A stretch of 64,000 nt of DNA from Proteus mirabilis ATCC 29906 (GCF_000160755.1 NZ_GG668576.1:95956-159955), one strand, 5' to 3'. Numbered from the stretch's first letter, positions 9,112 to 19,144 are shown. Made by a program: numbers and translations. Notes: generated by a model from the letters alone, not told the origin.

Positions 9112-9459
9112 CATGACAACTTTTATAGGTAAAGGAAGGTTACGAAATTGTGAACTGGGTTGATTAATTTGATACGTGAATGTAACAAATTGTGATCATG
9201 ATGGTAATTATGTAAATTATATCCATAATCAAGGGGTTTTTATCAAGAAGACAGAGAAAATATCGATAACTTGGGGTATTTGAAAAATAATTCACTAAAA
9301 AATAAATTAATAATAGATTTTCTAAAATAAATAACTATTTACATTAAAGGAATAAATAAGAGCAGAGAGGGGCGAGAAAACAATAATTAACGGGTATGGC
9401 TAACAAATAAATATCAAAATTAGTCAATTAAAGATAATAAATAATTAAAAATTATTATT
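9112..9459. other. Gene-free AT-rich gap
   Basis: Upstream of the TAXI unit and downstream of the DedA gene. It probably holds the promoter of the unit. I see no gene and no convincing hairpin here. Confidence 0.4.
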
Positions 9460-9972
9460 TTATAATGAGATGGAGATTACGCCATTGGCTATTAAAATAA
9501 ATACTCCTGACCACACTAAGGCTGAAACAGCACTTGTTAGATAAATACCATAAATGGGGAGTTTTAATAAACCTGCGCTAAAAGGCGTAAGGTAGCGAAA
9601 CACAGCTAAAAAGCGTGAAATAAAAAGAATAAAGAATGCTTTATTTTTTAACAGTTGTTGTATACGTAAGATCTTTGTTTGATAGCGGGTAACCCATTTA
9701 TTTAAGCGAGGGAAATAATAAATGGAACGTCCTAACTGATAACTCGCTATAGATCCTAATAAGGCACCTAAACTAGTTGCTAACCAAAGTAAAATAGGCG
9801 AATGGAAGGGCAAGCAAACCCCAAATATTAAGATCAGCATTAACGATGCGGGAGGTAAAAAGGATGAAATACCAATAGTAGATTTTCCCGCAGTGAGTAG
9901 GGTAATAGTAAAAAATAAAGCGATAGGAGAAACATGACTTAATGTGTCAAGCATTGAATGGAGTATCTCCAT
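9460..9972 (-). CDS. DedA-family membrane protein
   Basis: A 170-residue membrane protein of the DedA/VTT family. Visible are the segments SLGALLGSIASYQLGRSIYYFPRLNK and FFILFISRFLAVFRYLTPFSAGLLKLP, that is the GxxxGxxxxYxxGr region and the F-x-x-R-F-x-P/T-x-x-R-x-x-x-P/F-x-x-A-G re-entrant loop of the family. DedA proteins are taken to be lipid-carrier flippases or transporters dependent on the proton gradient. It is shorter than the E. coli DedA proteins (about 200-220). It stands alone, and the substrate cannot be told. Confidence 0.8.
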   Translation of the reverse strand: MEILHSMLDTLSHVSPIALFFTITLLTAGKSTIGISSFLPPASLMLILIFGVCLPFHSPILLWLATSLGALLGSIASYQLGRSIYYFPRLNKWVTRYQTKILRIQQLLKNKAFFILFISRFLAVFRYLTPFSAGLLKLPIYGIYLTSAVSALVWSGVFILIANGVISISL

Positions 9973-10094
9973 TTTATTCTCCTTTGATAATATTTTGCCC
10001 CTTTAGTATAGAGTGCATCTTTATACCAGACTGTCCGTTAGCCTAGCAAAATTTAATGGTCAGAAAAAGTAAGTCAAGAGCTTGTAAATAAAAT

Positions 10095-10134
10095 GCCCCT
10101 CCATTTTAATGACTAATCCGTTAACTGGAGGGGC
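10095..10134 (-). terminator. Terminator after budB
   Basis: Perfect 9-bp stem GCCCCTCCA (10095-10103) with TGGAGGGGC (10126-10134), followed on the minus strand by ATTTTATTTAC. It lies just downstream of the budB stop. Confidence 0.75.
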
Positions 10135-10140
10135 TTATTA

Positions 10141-11820
10141 CTAAATAATTAAATTATAATTAATGTGCTTCATTAATTTATCGTTATCACGATAATCAAC
10201 AGGAATGGCTAACACAGCAGGACCATCAACAGCTATCGCTTTACGTAAGGTTTCACGAAGTTGAGATGCGCACTCAACAGAAAATCCTTTAGCACCAAAA
10301 GATTCTGCATAGCGTTTAAAATCAATGGGACCAAATTTTACGCCAGAAGGACGGCCATATTTTACCTCTTCTTGCATCTCCACCATATTATAAGCATTAT
10401 CAACCCAGATAATATGCAATATATTGGTATTAAGACGAACTGCGGTTTCTAGCTCCATTGAAGATTGCATAAATCCCCCATCACCAGAAACAGAGATAAT
10501 TTTATCGCAAGGACGTACAAAAGAAGCGCCTATTCCCCAAGGTAATGCAACTCCCATGGTTTGTTGGCCATTAGAAATTAGCATTTGTCTCGCTCTAAAA
10601 CTATAAAGGTAACGTGCAAGCCAAATATGAAAACTCCCCATATCAATACAAAGAGTGACATCGTTATCAATGATATCTTGCATTTCATGTATGATAGTTA
10701 AAGGATGAATAGGTGTGCCTTGTCTAAAATAACTATTTTGTTGCAAAATTTCCCTTTGCTGACGTATTTTCTCTAGTATTCCTTGGCTCTGATTAGATAA
10801 TTGTAATTTTGAATTAGGCTGGTGAGTTAATTGTTGCGTTAACTTATCCAGTGTTAATTTAATATTGCCTGTTAATTCTAAGGCAGGGCAGTAAGCTAAA
10901 TCGATTTCAGCTTGGATCTCATCAATATGGATAATATTGGCATTATGACTGTTCCATAAGGAAGGTTCATACTCAATCGGGCTATAACCTAAAGTGATAA
11001 CTAAATCAGCGTGTGCCAGTAATTCATCCCCTGGCTGATTATTAAATAAGCCAATTCGTCCGGCAAAGAGTGGAAAATGGCGATGAGCAATAGCCCCGGC
11101 AGATTGATAAGTACCTACAATAGGAACAGGAAAAATATCAAGAAAATTCTGTAAGGCAAGAGCATTTTCTGGATCGTTGGCTTGAAGCCCTATTAATATC
11201 ACAGGGTTTTTCGCTTGTAATAATAAGCTGATCGCTTCTTGAATTGCACTATCACTCGCGGCACCTAAATTAGGTTTGGATTTAGGTGTTAATAACGGGC
11301 TATCTACCTCATTATTGAGTATATCCATTGGAAAGGTTAAAAAAGCCGAGCCGGGACGACCTGACTCCGCATGACGAAAAGCATTGGCTAACGTCTCTGA
11401 AATTGATTGTGAAGAATCAACTTCAGCGCAAAACTTAGTGATTGGGTTAAACATTGTTACTGTGTCCATACTTTGATGAACCAGTTTAAGTCTATCCGTA
11501 GATTTAACTGAGCCTCCTAAGGCAACTAGAGGATCACCTTCTGATGTAGCTGTCGCAATGCCCGTTGCTAGATTAGAACAACCGGGACCAGAAGTGGCTA
11601 TCGCCACACCCGCTTTACCGGTTAAACGTCCTACCGCACCCGCCATAAAAGCTGCATTGGCTTCGTGACGCACAACAATAGTTTTAATTGTTGAATCAAC
11701 CAAAGAATCAAAAACACGGTCAATTTTGGCTCCGGGGATCCCAAAAACTTGTTTAACACCATGTTGTTCTAATTGCTTAACCACCAAGTCAGCACCGCAA
11801 TTCCAATGATGAGAGTTCAT
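10141..11820 (-). CDS. budB: Catabolic acetolactate synthase
   Basis: A ThDP-dependent enzyme of 559 residues that joins two pyruvates to 2-acetolactate. Visible are the catalytic glutamate in [13 protein letters not shown] (Glu53), the ThDP motif [19 protein letters not shown] and the later [11 protein letters not shown]. The length and the lack of a linked regulatory subunit gene fit the FAD-independent BudB/AlsS type of the acetoin pathway rather than the anabolic IlvBGI type. It follows budA after 64 bases and probably shares its transcript. No budC or LysR-type budR is beside it. Confidence 0.9.
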   Translation of the reverse strand: MNSHHWNCGADLVVKQLEQHGVKQVFGIPGAKIDRVFDSLVDSTIKTIVVRHEANAAFMAGAVGRLTGKAGVAIATSGPGCSNLATGIATATSEGDPLVALGGSVKSTDRLKLVHQSMDTVTMFNPITKFCAEVDSSQSISETLANAFRHAESGRPGSAFLTFPMDILNNEVDSPLLTPKSKPNLGAASDSAIQEAISLLLQAKNPVILIGLQANDPENALALQNFLDIFPVPIVGTYQSAGAIAHRHFPLFAGRIGLFNNQPGDELLAHADLVITLGYSPIEYEPSLWNSHNANIIHIDEIQAEIDLAYCPALELTGNIKLTLDKLTQQLTHQPNSKLQLSNQSQGILEKIRQQREILQQNSYFRQGTPIHPLTIIHEMQDIIDNDVTLCIDMGSFHIWLARYLYSFRARQMLISNGQQTMGVALPWGIGASFVRPCDKIISVSGDGGFMQSSMELETAVRLNTNILHIIWVDNAYNMVEMQEEVKYGRPSGVKFGPIDFKRYAESFGAKGFSVECASQLRETLRKAIAVDGPAVLAIPVDYRDNDKLMKHINYNLII

Positions 11821-11884
11821 AAAACCTTCTTTAAGTTTGCAAGTGAATGAATAAAAACAGAATGACCTTTAGGAATGATTACTT

Positions 11885-12721
11885 TCAGTTTTCGGCTTGT
11901 TCTATTGCCTGATGAAGGTCATCGGGCATTAAATTAGCTTCTAAGAATGTTGATTGATGAGGTAAGTCAATAGTAAAACGAGAGATAACACCGATTTGTA
12001 GGGTGCCTTTTTTTAATTGATAATCAAGTACATGGCCACCACCTTCACGTTGGTGATTAATATAATGCTCATGAAATCCAGCAACATTAAGGCCTTGAGT
12101 AAATTGCGGGGAACGAAAGCCGGCAATAATACCCATTTCATCGTGAAAGGTAAAAATAGGCTGATTTTCAATGGCTTCTAGCATGGGCACATAAGGAGGC
12201 TCTTGACGTGGCACTGTACGTGTTTTAACTAATTCAAATTCGCCTTCAATTTTGATGGCACAAAATAGATTATCGGAAGGGACATATTGGTTAATAATAT
12301 TGTGAACCTGTTGTTGGGAGACAGGAGCCGAAAACTGATGTGTAATATCAGGTTTAAAGAATGTCATTACAGCAAAAGGCGAGCCTTGATCTGGACGGGC
12401 TTCTCGCGCACTGCCATCTGAACGTAATTGAAAAACGTTACTATCAAAGGCGACCAATTCGCCATCAAGATGATTAAAAGTACCTAAACCAAAATCACCA
12501 TGCTTTAATAAATCAGCAATAGTAACATCACTATCATAAACACCAGCAATAAGACTACTCATTAAAGAATTTTGGTAGATAGTACATTCTGGATGTTTAT
12601 TAATATAATGATTTAAAGAAGTTATTATTTCTTGGGTGCAGTTGCAGGAACTATGAGTATTTTTATGGTTATGGGTGATATCACTATTATCTCGCTCGAT
12701 ATGGTTAAAGCTAGTTTTCAT
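11885..12721 (-). CDS. budA: Acetolactate decarboxylase
   Basis: A 278-residue enzyme that converts 2-acetolactate to acetoin. The zinc ligands are seen in NVAGFHEHYINHQREGGGH (His-x-His and a later His), and the segments LLKHGDFGLGTFNHLDGELVAFD and RTVPRQEPPYVPM are as in Klebsiella BudA. The N terminus is about 20 residues longer than BudA and is rich in His, Asn and Cys; it includes a CNC that corresponds to CTC in Klebsiella. The ATG has AAGGAT at 8 bases. It is the first gene of the pair, so the promoter should be in 12722-12850. Confidence 0.92.
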   Translation of the reverse strand: MKTSFNHIERDNSDITHNHKNTHSSCNCTQEIITSLNHYINKHPECTIYQNSLMSSLIAGVYDSDVTIADLLKHGDFGLGTFNHLDGELVAFDSNVFQLRSDGSAREARPDQGSPFAVMTFFKPDITHQFSAPVSQQQVHNIINQYVPSDNLFCAIKIEGEFELVKTRTVPRQEPPYVPMLEAIENQPIFTFHDEMGIIAGFRSPQFTQGLNVAGFHEHYINHQREGGGHVLDYQLKKGTLQIGVISRFTIDLPHQSTFLEANLMPDDLHQAIEQAEN

Positions 12722-13478
12722 AATGAAGCAGATCCTTATTTATTTAGATAGACATTCATCAACTATCAATTTCATTATTAGCCCTATAGGTAAGATTTTC
12801 AAATGTTTTAATTGATATCAAAAAAGATGTGATAATCATAGAGAGTGAGATTAAAGCTATTTTATTGTTTTTTATAAATTTAATTTTACGTGTAACTTTA
12901 TTAAAAAAAAATTAAAAAAATATCAATGTTATTGATGAGGTTGCTTTGTTTGTTTCTATGGGAAACTATAAATTAATGTAATTATTTTGAGCGATTATGA
13001 GTAATCACAAGGAAATTAAAGAAGAATTTAAAGAAAATGGATATTAATAGTTTTTTATTTTCATTGTGATTTATTAGAAATATATTTTTAGTTATAAATA
13101 ATAAAATTAATTTTCTTAAAATTTAAAAAAAGATTAATTTTAATAATTATTATTTAGGAGGAAGTTAGAGTTATCAAGAAGGATAAAAGTGTTACAAAAT
13201 GTAACTTTTAATTCCAGGTAAACAGAAATGTATCTATATATGTAAGATTGCTGTTGTTATTATGTAAGTTGTTAATTTTCATTTGTCATTATATATCAAC
13301 AGATTATGTTGATTTTTTTACATTTATGATCGGTATCTCCGATCGATGATTTGATTATGATAGGTTTTATCTATCACATTTCACTTAATTGATCGATTAA
13401 AACGTTTTTACTAAGTCTAATTATGACAATATAGTAATAAAAATTTTAGTTAAGTAGAGGGTAAAGTAAGAAAAAGGA
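12722..13478. promoter_or_regulatory. Regulatory gap between budA and fimbrial operon
   Basis: About 750 very AT-rich bases without a gene, between divergent units. It must hold the budA and fimbrial promoters. Two short inverted repeats stand out near the fimbrial end: GATCGG-TATCT-CCGATC (13328-13344) and TGATAG-GTTTTAT-CTATCA (13358-13376). They may be regulator sites. I looked for the paired repeats of an invertible promoter (as in mrp) and a recombinase gene and found neither. Confidence 0.4.
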
Positions 13479-13754
13479 ATGCTTTCACAAATGAAAAAAG
13501 ATGATAATAATAGCGTTAGTATGTCGGATTTTTTTAATAAAAAAACAGGGTTGTTTATAAAGTATAAAAGGAAAGAGTTAGGTTTAACAGGACAGGATTT
13601 AGCGATCATATTGAATGTTAGTCAGCAACAAATTTCTCGATATGAAAATGGAACTACAAATATTACTGTTACCTTACTTAATAAAATACTGATGATATTG
13701 GACTCATCATGGAGTGAGTTTTTAACATTTAATGAATTAACTGATAGGTATTAA
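13479..13754 (+). CDS. MrpJ-like fimbrial transcription regulator
   Basis: A 91-residue protein with an XRE/SHTH-type helix-turn-helix (KRKELGLTGQDLAIILN, then VSQQQISRYENGTTNIT), the signature of MrpJ and its paralogues in Proteus. These are encoded in fimbrial operons and repress flagellar genes when fimbriae are made. Here the gene stands before the major pilin gene instead of at the operon end. The start is uncertain: ATG 13479 has AAGGA touching it, ATG 13491 has it 12 bases away. The pilin gene follows after 49 bases, so co-transcription is likely. Confidence 0.82.
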   Translation: MLSQMKKDDNNSVSMSDFFNKKTGLFIKYKRKELGLTGQDLAIILNVSQQQISRYENGTTNITVTLLNKILMILDSSWSEFLTFNELTDRY

Positions 13755-13803
13755 TTCTGATTTAATTGTTGTTAATTAATATTTAATATATGGGGAAGTT
13801 TAA

Positions 13804-14321
13804 ATGAAAAAATTATTATTACCTCTAGTCATGAGCAGTGCATTATTTAGTGGATATACATTAGCTAATACCGGTGAAGTTCAATTTATTGGTGCGGTTA
13901 CGTCGGAAACGTGTGATATTGATACAGAAATTGGTGGTTTAGTTAAATCAACAATCGATTTGGGTAAAATGACCACTGCAGATACCAATGGTAAATATGT
14001 TGAATTTGAATTAGTCCCTCGTACGGATGAATGCCTGAAAAAACCAGTGGCCAAGTTGGTTGGCAAAGTGCAGGTTTTACTAATTCAGGTCTTGCTAATA
14101 TGAAAGGTACTACCGGTGGTGTATCTATTCAATTAACAGCGATTAATTCAACCACACCTAATCAGGATGTAACTTATAATAACCAAAGTGTTGATTTTGG
14201 TAATGGTAATGATCCAATTGGTAATATGAAATTTAAAGCAAGAATGACAGCAACGGCAGGTCAAACTGTTACAGAGGGTACTGTAATTTCAAGCGCAACT
14301 TATGCAGTAGCTTATAAATAA
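13804..14321 (+). pseudogene. Major fimbrial subunit, broken by a 1-base frameshift
   Basis: The first frame (13804-14103) encodes a signal peptide (MKKLLLPLVMSSALFSGYTLA) and the first half of a chaperone-usher pilin with its first cysteine (SETCDI) and second (DECLKK). It then runs out of frame. The second half (WQSAGFTNSGLANMKG to the terminal beta strand ending YAVAYK) continues in the -1 frame to 14321. The break is at a run of six A (14038-14043); seven would restore a 172-residue pilin with the usual disulphide and donor strand. It may be a true mutation, slippage variation, or a sequencing error. Confidence 0.8.
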
Positions 14322-14530
14322 TGTTTCATTATTTAATTTTATAATGTCTATTATCAATGTAGTTACTTTTATTTAATTATTCTAATAATAGTTATTATTA
14401 TGCTCTATTTAGGGTGCTTTTAATCTATTCTATTTTTGTGAATATAAATAAAGTTTAATATAAGCATTATGACTGGAATAAAGGGTCATTGATCCTTTAT
14501 TTCATTTGAAAATATTAATGGATAATATCA

Positions 14531-16906
14531 ATGCGTTTAAAATCAATTAATGCTTTTGTGTTATCCTTGTTAGTAAGTCCATTTTATGTTTGCGCAGATT
14601 TAAATATGGACTTCTTACATGGAGGAGTTCAACTGCAAGCTGCTGGTGTATTTGATGAAAATACCAATTATCCTGCTGGGCATTATATTGTTGAGGTTAT
14701 TTTCAATCGAAAATTAATTAGTAAAAAAGAATTAATTATCTCACCAGAAGATAATGAAAATTTATGTTTAAAAAAAGATTGGATTAATGAGTTATCGCTT
14801 CCAATAAAATTAAATTTATTTGAATTATATTATCATCCTGAGCGCGATTGTTATGATATTAGCCGTTATCCTGGGGCTCAGGTTATTTTTGATAATTCGA
14901 AGCAAACTTTAACATTTAGTATTCCTCAAATTGCATTAGATGAATCTCTGCGCCGGCAGGAATGGGATTATGGGATAACAGGTATTAAATTAAACTATTC
15001 GGGCTATATTTCTAAAACCAGTTCTTCACAAGCACAAATTTATGGTGATTTTGATTTATATGCTAATTTAGGTCGTTGGGTCGCTTATGTTCGTAGTAGT
15101 TACCAAAGGAACTCGGGTACAGAAACATCGGAGGCAACAGTTTCCACAGCAATTAAATCAATACAAGGAAGTTTTACCGTAGGTAAAACAATAACCTCTT
15201 TATCAATATTACCTAACTTTGCTTTTTATGGAATGTCACTGCGCTCGGAAAGGGATATGCGCCCATGGGAAAAACGAGGTTATGCACCGGTTATTTCTGG
15301 TGTTGCAAACTCTAATGCTAAAATTACTATATCTCAAAATGGATATGTATTAAGTTCACAAGTTGTTCCCGCAGGGGCTTATCAATTAAAAAATATAGCA
15401 CCAGTAAGTAATGGAAATATAACAGTGACAGTAGAAGAAAGTGATGGGACAAAAACAGTTCGCTATTATCCTGTTGCCACACTTTCTTCCTTATTACGCA
15501 CAGATGAAATAAATTACAACATTGCTATCGGAGAAAAAGAAACAGTAGGTAAAAGAGAAAATAGTTTATTTTTTCTAGGTGCATTTGACTACGGATTAAC
15601 TAATGTTACGGTTCATGCTGCGGGAATTTTGCATAATAATTATAAAAGTGCAGCATTAGGAATGAGTAAAGATTTTGGACGATTTGGTGCAATGTCATTT
15701 ACTGCTAATACTGCTGTAAGTGTATTTCAAAAACAGACACCAACAGCACCCGAAGTTAGGCAGTCTGGTATCAGCTATTCGTTACAATATGCAAATTCAT
15801 TGACTGATAATACTAATTTACAGCTACTCGCATATCGCTATACTGGTAAAGATTATGTTGATTTTAATGAGTTTAATTCAAATGCTTTATATCATCGCAG
15901 TAATCGTAAAGAGCGTTATGAAACGATATTGTCCCAAAGTTTTGATGGTAGCTTTGTTAGCTTATCTGCTTGGATGCAAACATATAGAAATAGTATTAGT
16001 AATGAAGTTGGCGCAAATATTACTTACAATACAACAATTAAATCTGTCGATTTCTCATTATCAGCGGATTATCAAAAATTAAACGATTATGAGCATGATA
16101 ATTATATTATTTCTGTTGGAATAAATATTCCCTTTAGCTTATATGATAAAAATCATTTTTGGGCAAATTCTGTTAGCTACGATAGGAAAAATAAAGCTAG
16201 TTTTAATTCTGGTGTTTCTGGAAGTATTAATGAAAAAATAAACTATAGTATCAATACAAGTAAAGATCGTGATAACTGGTCTAATTCTGCTTATTTTGGT
16301 ATTGATCATAGTATTATTAATACGGGATATGCGATTTCTCAGAATGGCCATCAAACTACCAGTTCTATTAATGCTTCAGGAAGTTTATTAGCCACCCCAG
16401 ATACAGGATTATTATTCAGTAATGTCAGAAGAGATACTGTCGCAATTGCAAAAATTAAAAATATAGAGGGTATAACATTCAATGACTCACCGCCAACTGA
16501 CAAAGAAGGAAACACTATTGTTGGGGTATCACCATACATTGAAAATAATTTAAAAATAAATACAGAAGAAATTCCGAATAATGTTGAATTACTTGATTCT
16601 GTTCAAAATTTTACTCCAGTAGATAAAGCTATTATTTATCGCGAGTTTAAATATTCAACAATTCAAAGGTATATATTAAGAATAAAAAATAAAAATGGTG
16701 ATTTTATTTCTGCTGGAAGTGCTGTTAGAAATAAAAATGATGAATATATAGGATTTGTTTCAAATTCTGGGGTTCTTTTATTAAATTTATTAGATAAGCC
16801 TAATAAGCTATTCGTTATATCACCTAATGGTGAAAAATGTACTTTAAATTTGGAGAAAGTAGAATCTAATGATCATAAAATTATGGAAATTGAATGTAAT
16901 GAATAG
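14531..16906 (+). CDS. Fimbrial usher (outer membrane assembly pore)
   Basis: A 791-residue outer-membrane usher that takes chaperone-subunit complexes and threads the fibre through the membrane. In order: signal peptide ending near VCA, N-terminal chaperone-binding domain (DLNMDFLHGG start, CLKKDW disulphide region), beta-barrel with a plug domain (SRxxMRPWEKRGYAPVISG-like region, then AKITISQNGYVLSSQVVPAG), and C-terminal domains with a cysteine pair in the last 20 residues. It is somewhat shorter than FimD/MrpC (about 850-870), the barrel end and C-terminal part being compact. It begins 209 bases after the pilin gene, and the chaperone gene overlaps its end by 8 bases. Confidence 0.92.
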   Translation: MRLKSINAFVLSLLVSPFYVCADLNMDFLHGGVQLQAAGVFDENTNYPAGHYIVEVIFNRKLISKKELIISPEDNENLCLKKDWINELSLPIKLNLFELYYHPERDCYDISRYPGAQVIFDNSKQTLTFSIPQIALDESLRRQEWDYGITGIKLNYSGYISKTSSSQAQIYGDFDLYANLGRWVAYVRSSYQRNSGTETSEATVSTAIKSIQGSFTVGKTITSLSILPNFAFYGMSLRSERDMRPWEKRGYAPVISGVANSNAKITISQNGYVLSSQVVPAGAYQLKNIAPVSNGNITVTVEESDGTKTVRYYPVATLSSLLRTDEINYNIAIGEKETVGKRENSLFFLGAFDYGLTNVTVHAAGILHNNYKSAALGMSKDFGRFGAMSFTANTAVSVFQKQTPTAPEVRQSGISYSLQYANSLTDNTNLQLLAYRYTGKDYVDFNEFNSNALYHRSNRKERYETILSQSFDGSFVSLSAWMQTYRNSISNEVGANITYNTTIKSVDFSLSADYQKLNDYEHDNYIISVGINIPFSLYDKNHFWANSVSYDRKNKASFNSGVSGSINEKINYSINTSKDRDNWSNSAYFGIDHSIINTGYAISQNGHQTTSSINASGSLLATPDTGLLFSNVRRDTVAIAKIKNIEGITFNDSPPTDKEGNTIVGVSPYIENNLKINTEEIPNNVELLDSVQNFTPVDKAIIYREFKYSTIQRYILRIKNKNGDFISAGSAVRNKNDEYIGFVSNSGVLLLNLLDKPNKLFVISPNGEKCTLNLEKVESNDHKIMEIECNE

Positions 16907-17567
16907 AATAGTATTTGTTTTTGCTTTAATCATATCGTCATTAACCTGTTTTAAAGCATATTCAGCGTTTACGCTTAATGGTACTCGCTTTATTTATGAT
17001 GAAGGTCGCAAGAATATCGCGATAGAAGTTAAGAATAATAGTGATAAAACCTATGGTGGCCAAGTTTGGATTGATAATCTTAATGGGAATGAAGTGTTCT
17101 TTATTCCTGCACCTAATTTATTCAAAATAACTGGAGGAGAAAAACAATTAATCCGCTTGCTATATGTAAATGATATTTTACCTAAAGATAGGGAATCATT
17201 GTTTTGGCTCAATATTCAGGAAATCCCGCCAATTTCTTCTGCCGATGACAGTAATGTGCTTGCTGTTGCATTAAACACACAAGTTAAACTGATTTATCGC
17301 CCTAAGATTTTAGCTGAAAAACGCGAGGATGCAGAAAAAAGTCTGACATATAGTGGTTCAGTTTTAAAGAATCCTACACCTTACTATTTTGCATTAACTC
17401 AAGTGTCAGTCAATAATAATCCTTTGGTCTTGTCAAAAGACATTGAGCAATCTATTAGTTTATTTCCACCTTTCAGTGAGGTAAATGTGCAGCGCCCATT
17501 GTTAGGTAAAGTAACCGTTGAAGCTATTGATGATTATGGTGCTAGACGTGTTATTGAGCTTAATTAA
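16899..17567 (+). CDS. Periplasmic fimbrial chaperone
   Basis: A 222-residue PapD-like chaperone with signal peptide and two Ig-like domains. Visible are the N-terminal strand FTLNGTRFIYDEGRKNIAIEV, the QVWIDN strand, the FIPAPNLFKITGGEKQLIRLLY region that binds subunits, and SLFWLNIQEIPP. It holds subunits by donor-strand complementation until they reach the usher. The short F1-G1 loop places it in the FGS class. The ATG at 16899 overlaps the usher stop; the frame is open to 16869 but that start would lie deep in the usher gene. Confidence 0.92.
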   Translation: MNRIVFVFALIISSLTCFKAYSAFTLNGTRFIYDEGRKNIAIEVKNNSDKTYGGQVWIDNLNGNEVFFIPAPNLFKITGGEKQLIRLLYVNDILPKDRESLFWLNIQEIPPISSADDSNVLAVALNTQVKLIYRPKILAEKREDAEKSLTYSGSVLKNPTPYYFALTQVSVNNNPLVLSKDIEQSISLFPPFSEVNVQRPLLGKVTVEAIDDYGARRVIELN

Positions 17568-17577
17568 GGAAGTAAAA

Positions 17578-18588
17578 ATGAAAAATAAATCATTTTATTT
17601 CACGCTATTATTATTTTTTATTGCTATGGATACTTCTGCTGCTCGATGTCGGAATGTGTCAATCAAATATAATTTTCCAGCCCAAATAGATATTACAAAT
17701 AAAAAAGTGGGAGATAAGCTTTATTCTTTTGGTGCGCCAGACGCCCCTATAAACGTTGCTGGTCAATGTCTACGTGCTAATAGTGGGGCGGGAAATACAA
17801 ATGGAAATTATATTTATATTGTTGATCAATATGGATCATCACCAACATTATGCCCGACTACTGGTACAGTTGATAAAAATTCACCAGATGGATACTTGCG
17901 TTTTCGTTCAACGGGAAGTTGTGCTAATTCTTCTTGGCTGCTAGTTCTTGATTATAAAATATCTGGGGTTGGCTGGACCAATTTAACAGGTCCCGGTGGT
18001 GGTACTGATTCAGGCGTTGTTTATTTACAAAAAAAGCCACCTGTAGGAAAAACGGTTATTAATCCTGTCTATATGTTGAAACGTAATTATTATTCTCGAA
18101 TTGGTCAAATGGGCAATACGTTACAAAAGGAAAGCGTTGCTCTTAGTGCACCAACATCGATGACGTTGATAAATAATGCTTCTTGTGCAGTGTCTGTTAA
18201 TGACGTCGCATTTGGTGAACAAACCGCTAGTGACGTAAAAATGAATACTATTGCAGGAAAAAATATAAATATTTCTTTTACGTGTAATGCTGTATTACCT
18301 GCATACACACTCAGTTTTTCTGGTAAAGATGGTGTGAATAATGCCACAACAGGGATCATTAAGGTTAAAGATAATAGTTCTGTGGGGTATCAACTTTCTT
18401 GGGCAGATAGCACGGTTAAACCCATTAATAGTGCTGTAGTTATTAATAATGTGGCAATAGCTCCGAATACAAAGCCAAAAACCAATAATTTTACTATTCC
18501 GATAAGGGTAAAACCTGTTGCGTTATCCACTCAGCCAATCCCTGGGCCGGCTAATACTGCATTAACGATTAATATAAAGTTAAATTAA
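17578..18588 (+). CDS. Two-domain fimbrial tip adhesin
   Basis: A 336-residue exported protein. After a signal peptide (ending near DTSA) there is an N-terminal domain with several cysteines (ARCRNVS, GQCLRAN, TLCPTT, GSCANSS) that should be the receptor-binding domain. From about residue 190 comes a pilin domain (NNASCAVSVNDVAFGEQ to the end NIKLN), clearly paralogous to the product of the next gene. The order chaperone, adhesin, minor pilins is unusual, since adhesin genes are often last. ATG 17578 follows AAGGA; the receptor is unknown. Confidence 0.82.
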   Translation: MKNKSFYFTLLLFFIAMDTSAARCRNVSIKYNFPAQIDITNKKVGDKLYSFGAPDAPINVAGQCLRANSGAGNTNGNYIYIVDQYGSSPTLCPTTGTVDKNSPDGYLRFRSTGSCANSSWLLVLDYKISGVGWTNLTGPGGGTDSGVVYLQKKPPVGKTVINPVYMLKRNYYSRIGQMGNTLQKESVALSAPTSMTLINNASCAVSVNDVAFGEQTASDVKMNTIAGKNINISFTCNAVLPAYTLSFSGKDGVNNATTGIIKVKDNSSVGYQLSWADSTVKPINSAVVINNVAIAPNTKPKTNNFTIPIRVKPVALSTQPIPGPANTALTINIKLN

Positions 18589-18600
18589 ATGGAGTTAACG

Positions 18601-19134
18601 ATGGTAAAAAAATCTTGTTTTATGTTTAGCGTTATTTTATTTCCTATTTATGTTGGAGCAACAAGTTTCACCTCTAATGTTACTGGTGGAACAGTCACTT
18701 CAAATTTAAGTATGACAGTGAAAGCCTCTTGCAGTACAACGGTTGGTGATGTGACATTTGGTGACCAAAGCGCGGGTGATATTAAAAAAGGAGCTGTCGC
18801 AGAGAAGGTAATATCATTGGCTATTGTATGCGATACAAAAATGACTAATTACACATTAGCATTTACGGCGGCTGATGGTGTTAAAGATGTAGCAAATGGC
18901 ATTATTAATACTAAATTAAATTCAACGGTGGGTTATCAACTTAAGTGGGGAGATTCGACCGTTAAACCTGTGGATACAGCAATTACTATTAATGGCAGTA
19001 CAATTACCCCAACAAACAAGCCAACGCAAGAAAGTTTTACTATTCCAATCAAAGTTAAACCTGTTGCTCTTGGGGAGACTGTTTCTCCTGGTGCAGCAAA
19101 TACGGCGTTAAACATTAAACTAACTTTCAATTAG
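18601..19134 (+). CDS. Fimbrial subunit (pilin-like), paralogue of the adhesin pilin domain
   Basis: A 177-residue exported pilin-like protein (signal peptide ending near VGA). It shares long stretches with the C-terminal domain of the adhesin: ASCSTTVGDVTFGDQ, VGYQLKWGDSTVKPV and FTIPIKVKPVALGE are matched by ASCAVSVNDVAFGEQ, VGYQLSWADSTVKPI and FTIPIRVKPVALST. The C-terminal alternating strand (ALNIKLTFN) is complete. ATG 18601 has GGAG six bases ahead; an upstream ATG at 18589 lies on the ribosome site. It may be an adaptor or minor shaft subunit. Confidence 0.85.
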   Translation: MVKKSCFMFSVILFPIYVGATSFTSNVTGGTVTSNLSMTVKASCSTTVGDVTFGDQSAGDIKKGAVAEKVISLAIVCDTKMTNYTLAFTAADGVKDVANGIINTKLNSTVGYQLKWGDSTVKPVDTAITINGSTITPTNKPTQESFTIPIKVKPVALGETVSPGAANTALNIKLTFN

Positions 19135-19144
19135 TTGAGGGACT

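Noticed and set aside
12722..13478. Invertible promoter element of the mrp type
   Set aside because: No long inverted repeats flanking a promoter and no recombinase gene were found by eye.
14038..14043. Programmed ribosomal frameshift in the pilin gene
   Set aside because: The heptamer G AAA AAA is a poor slippery site and no pilin is known to need one; mutation, slippage or sequencing error is more likely, but it is not excluded.
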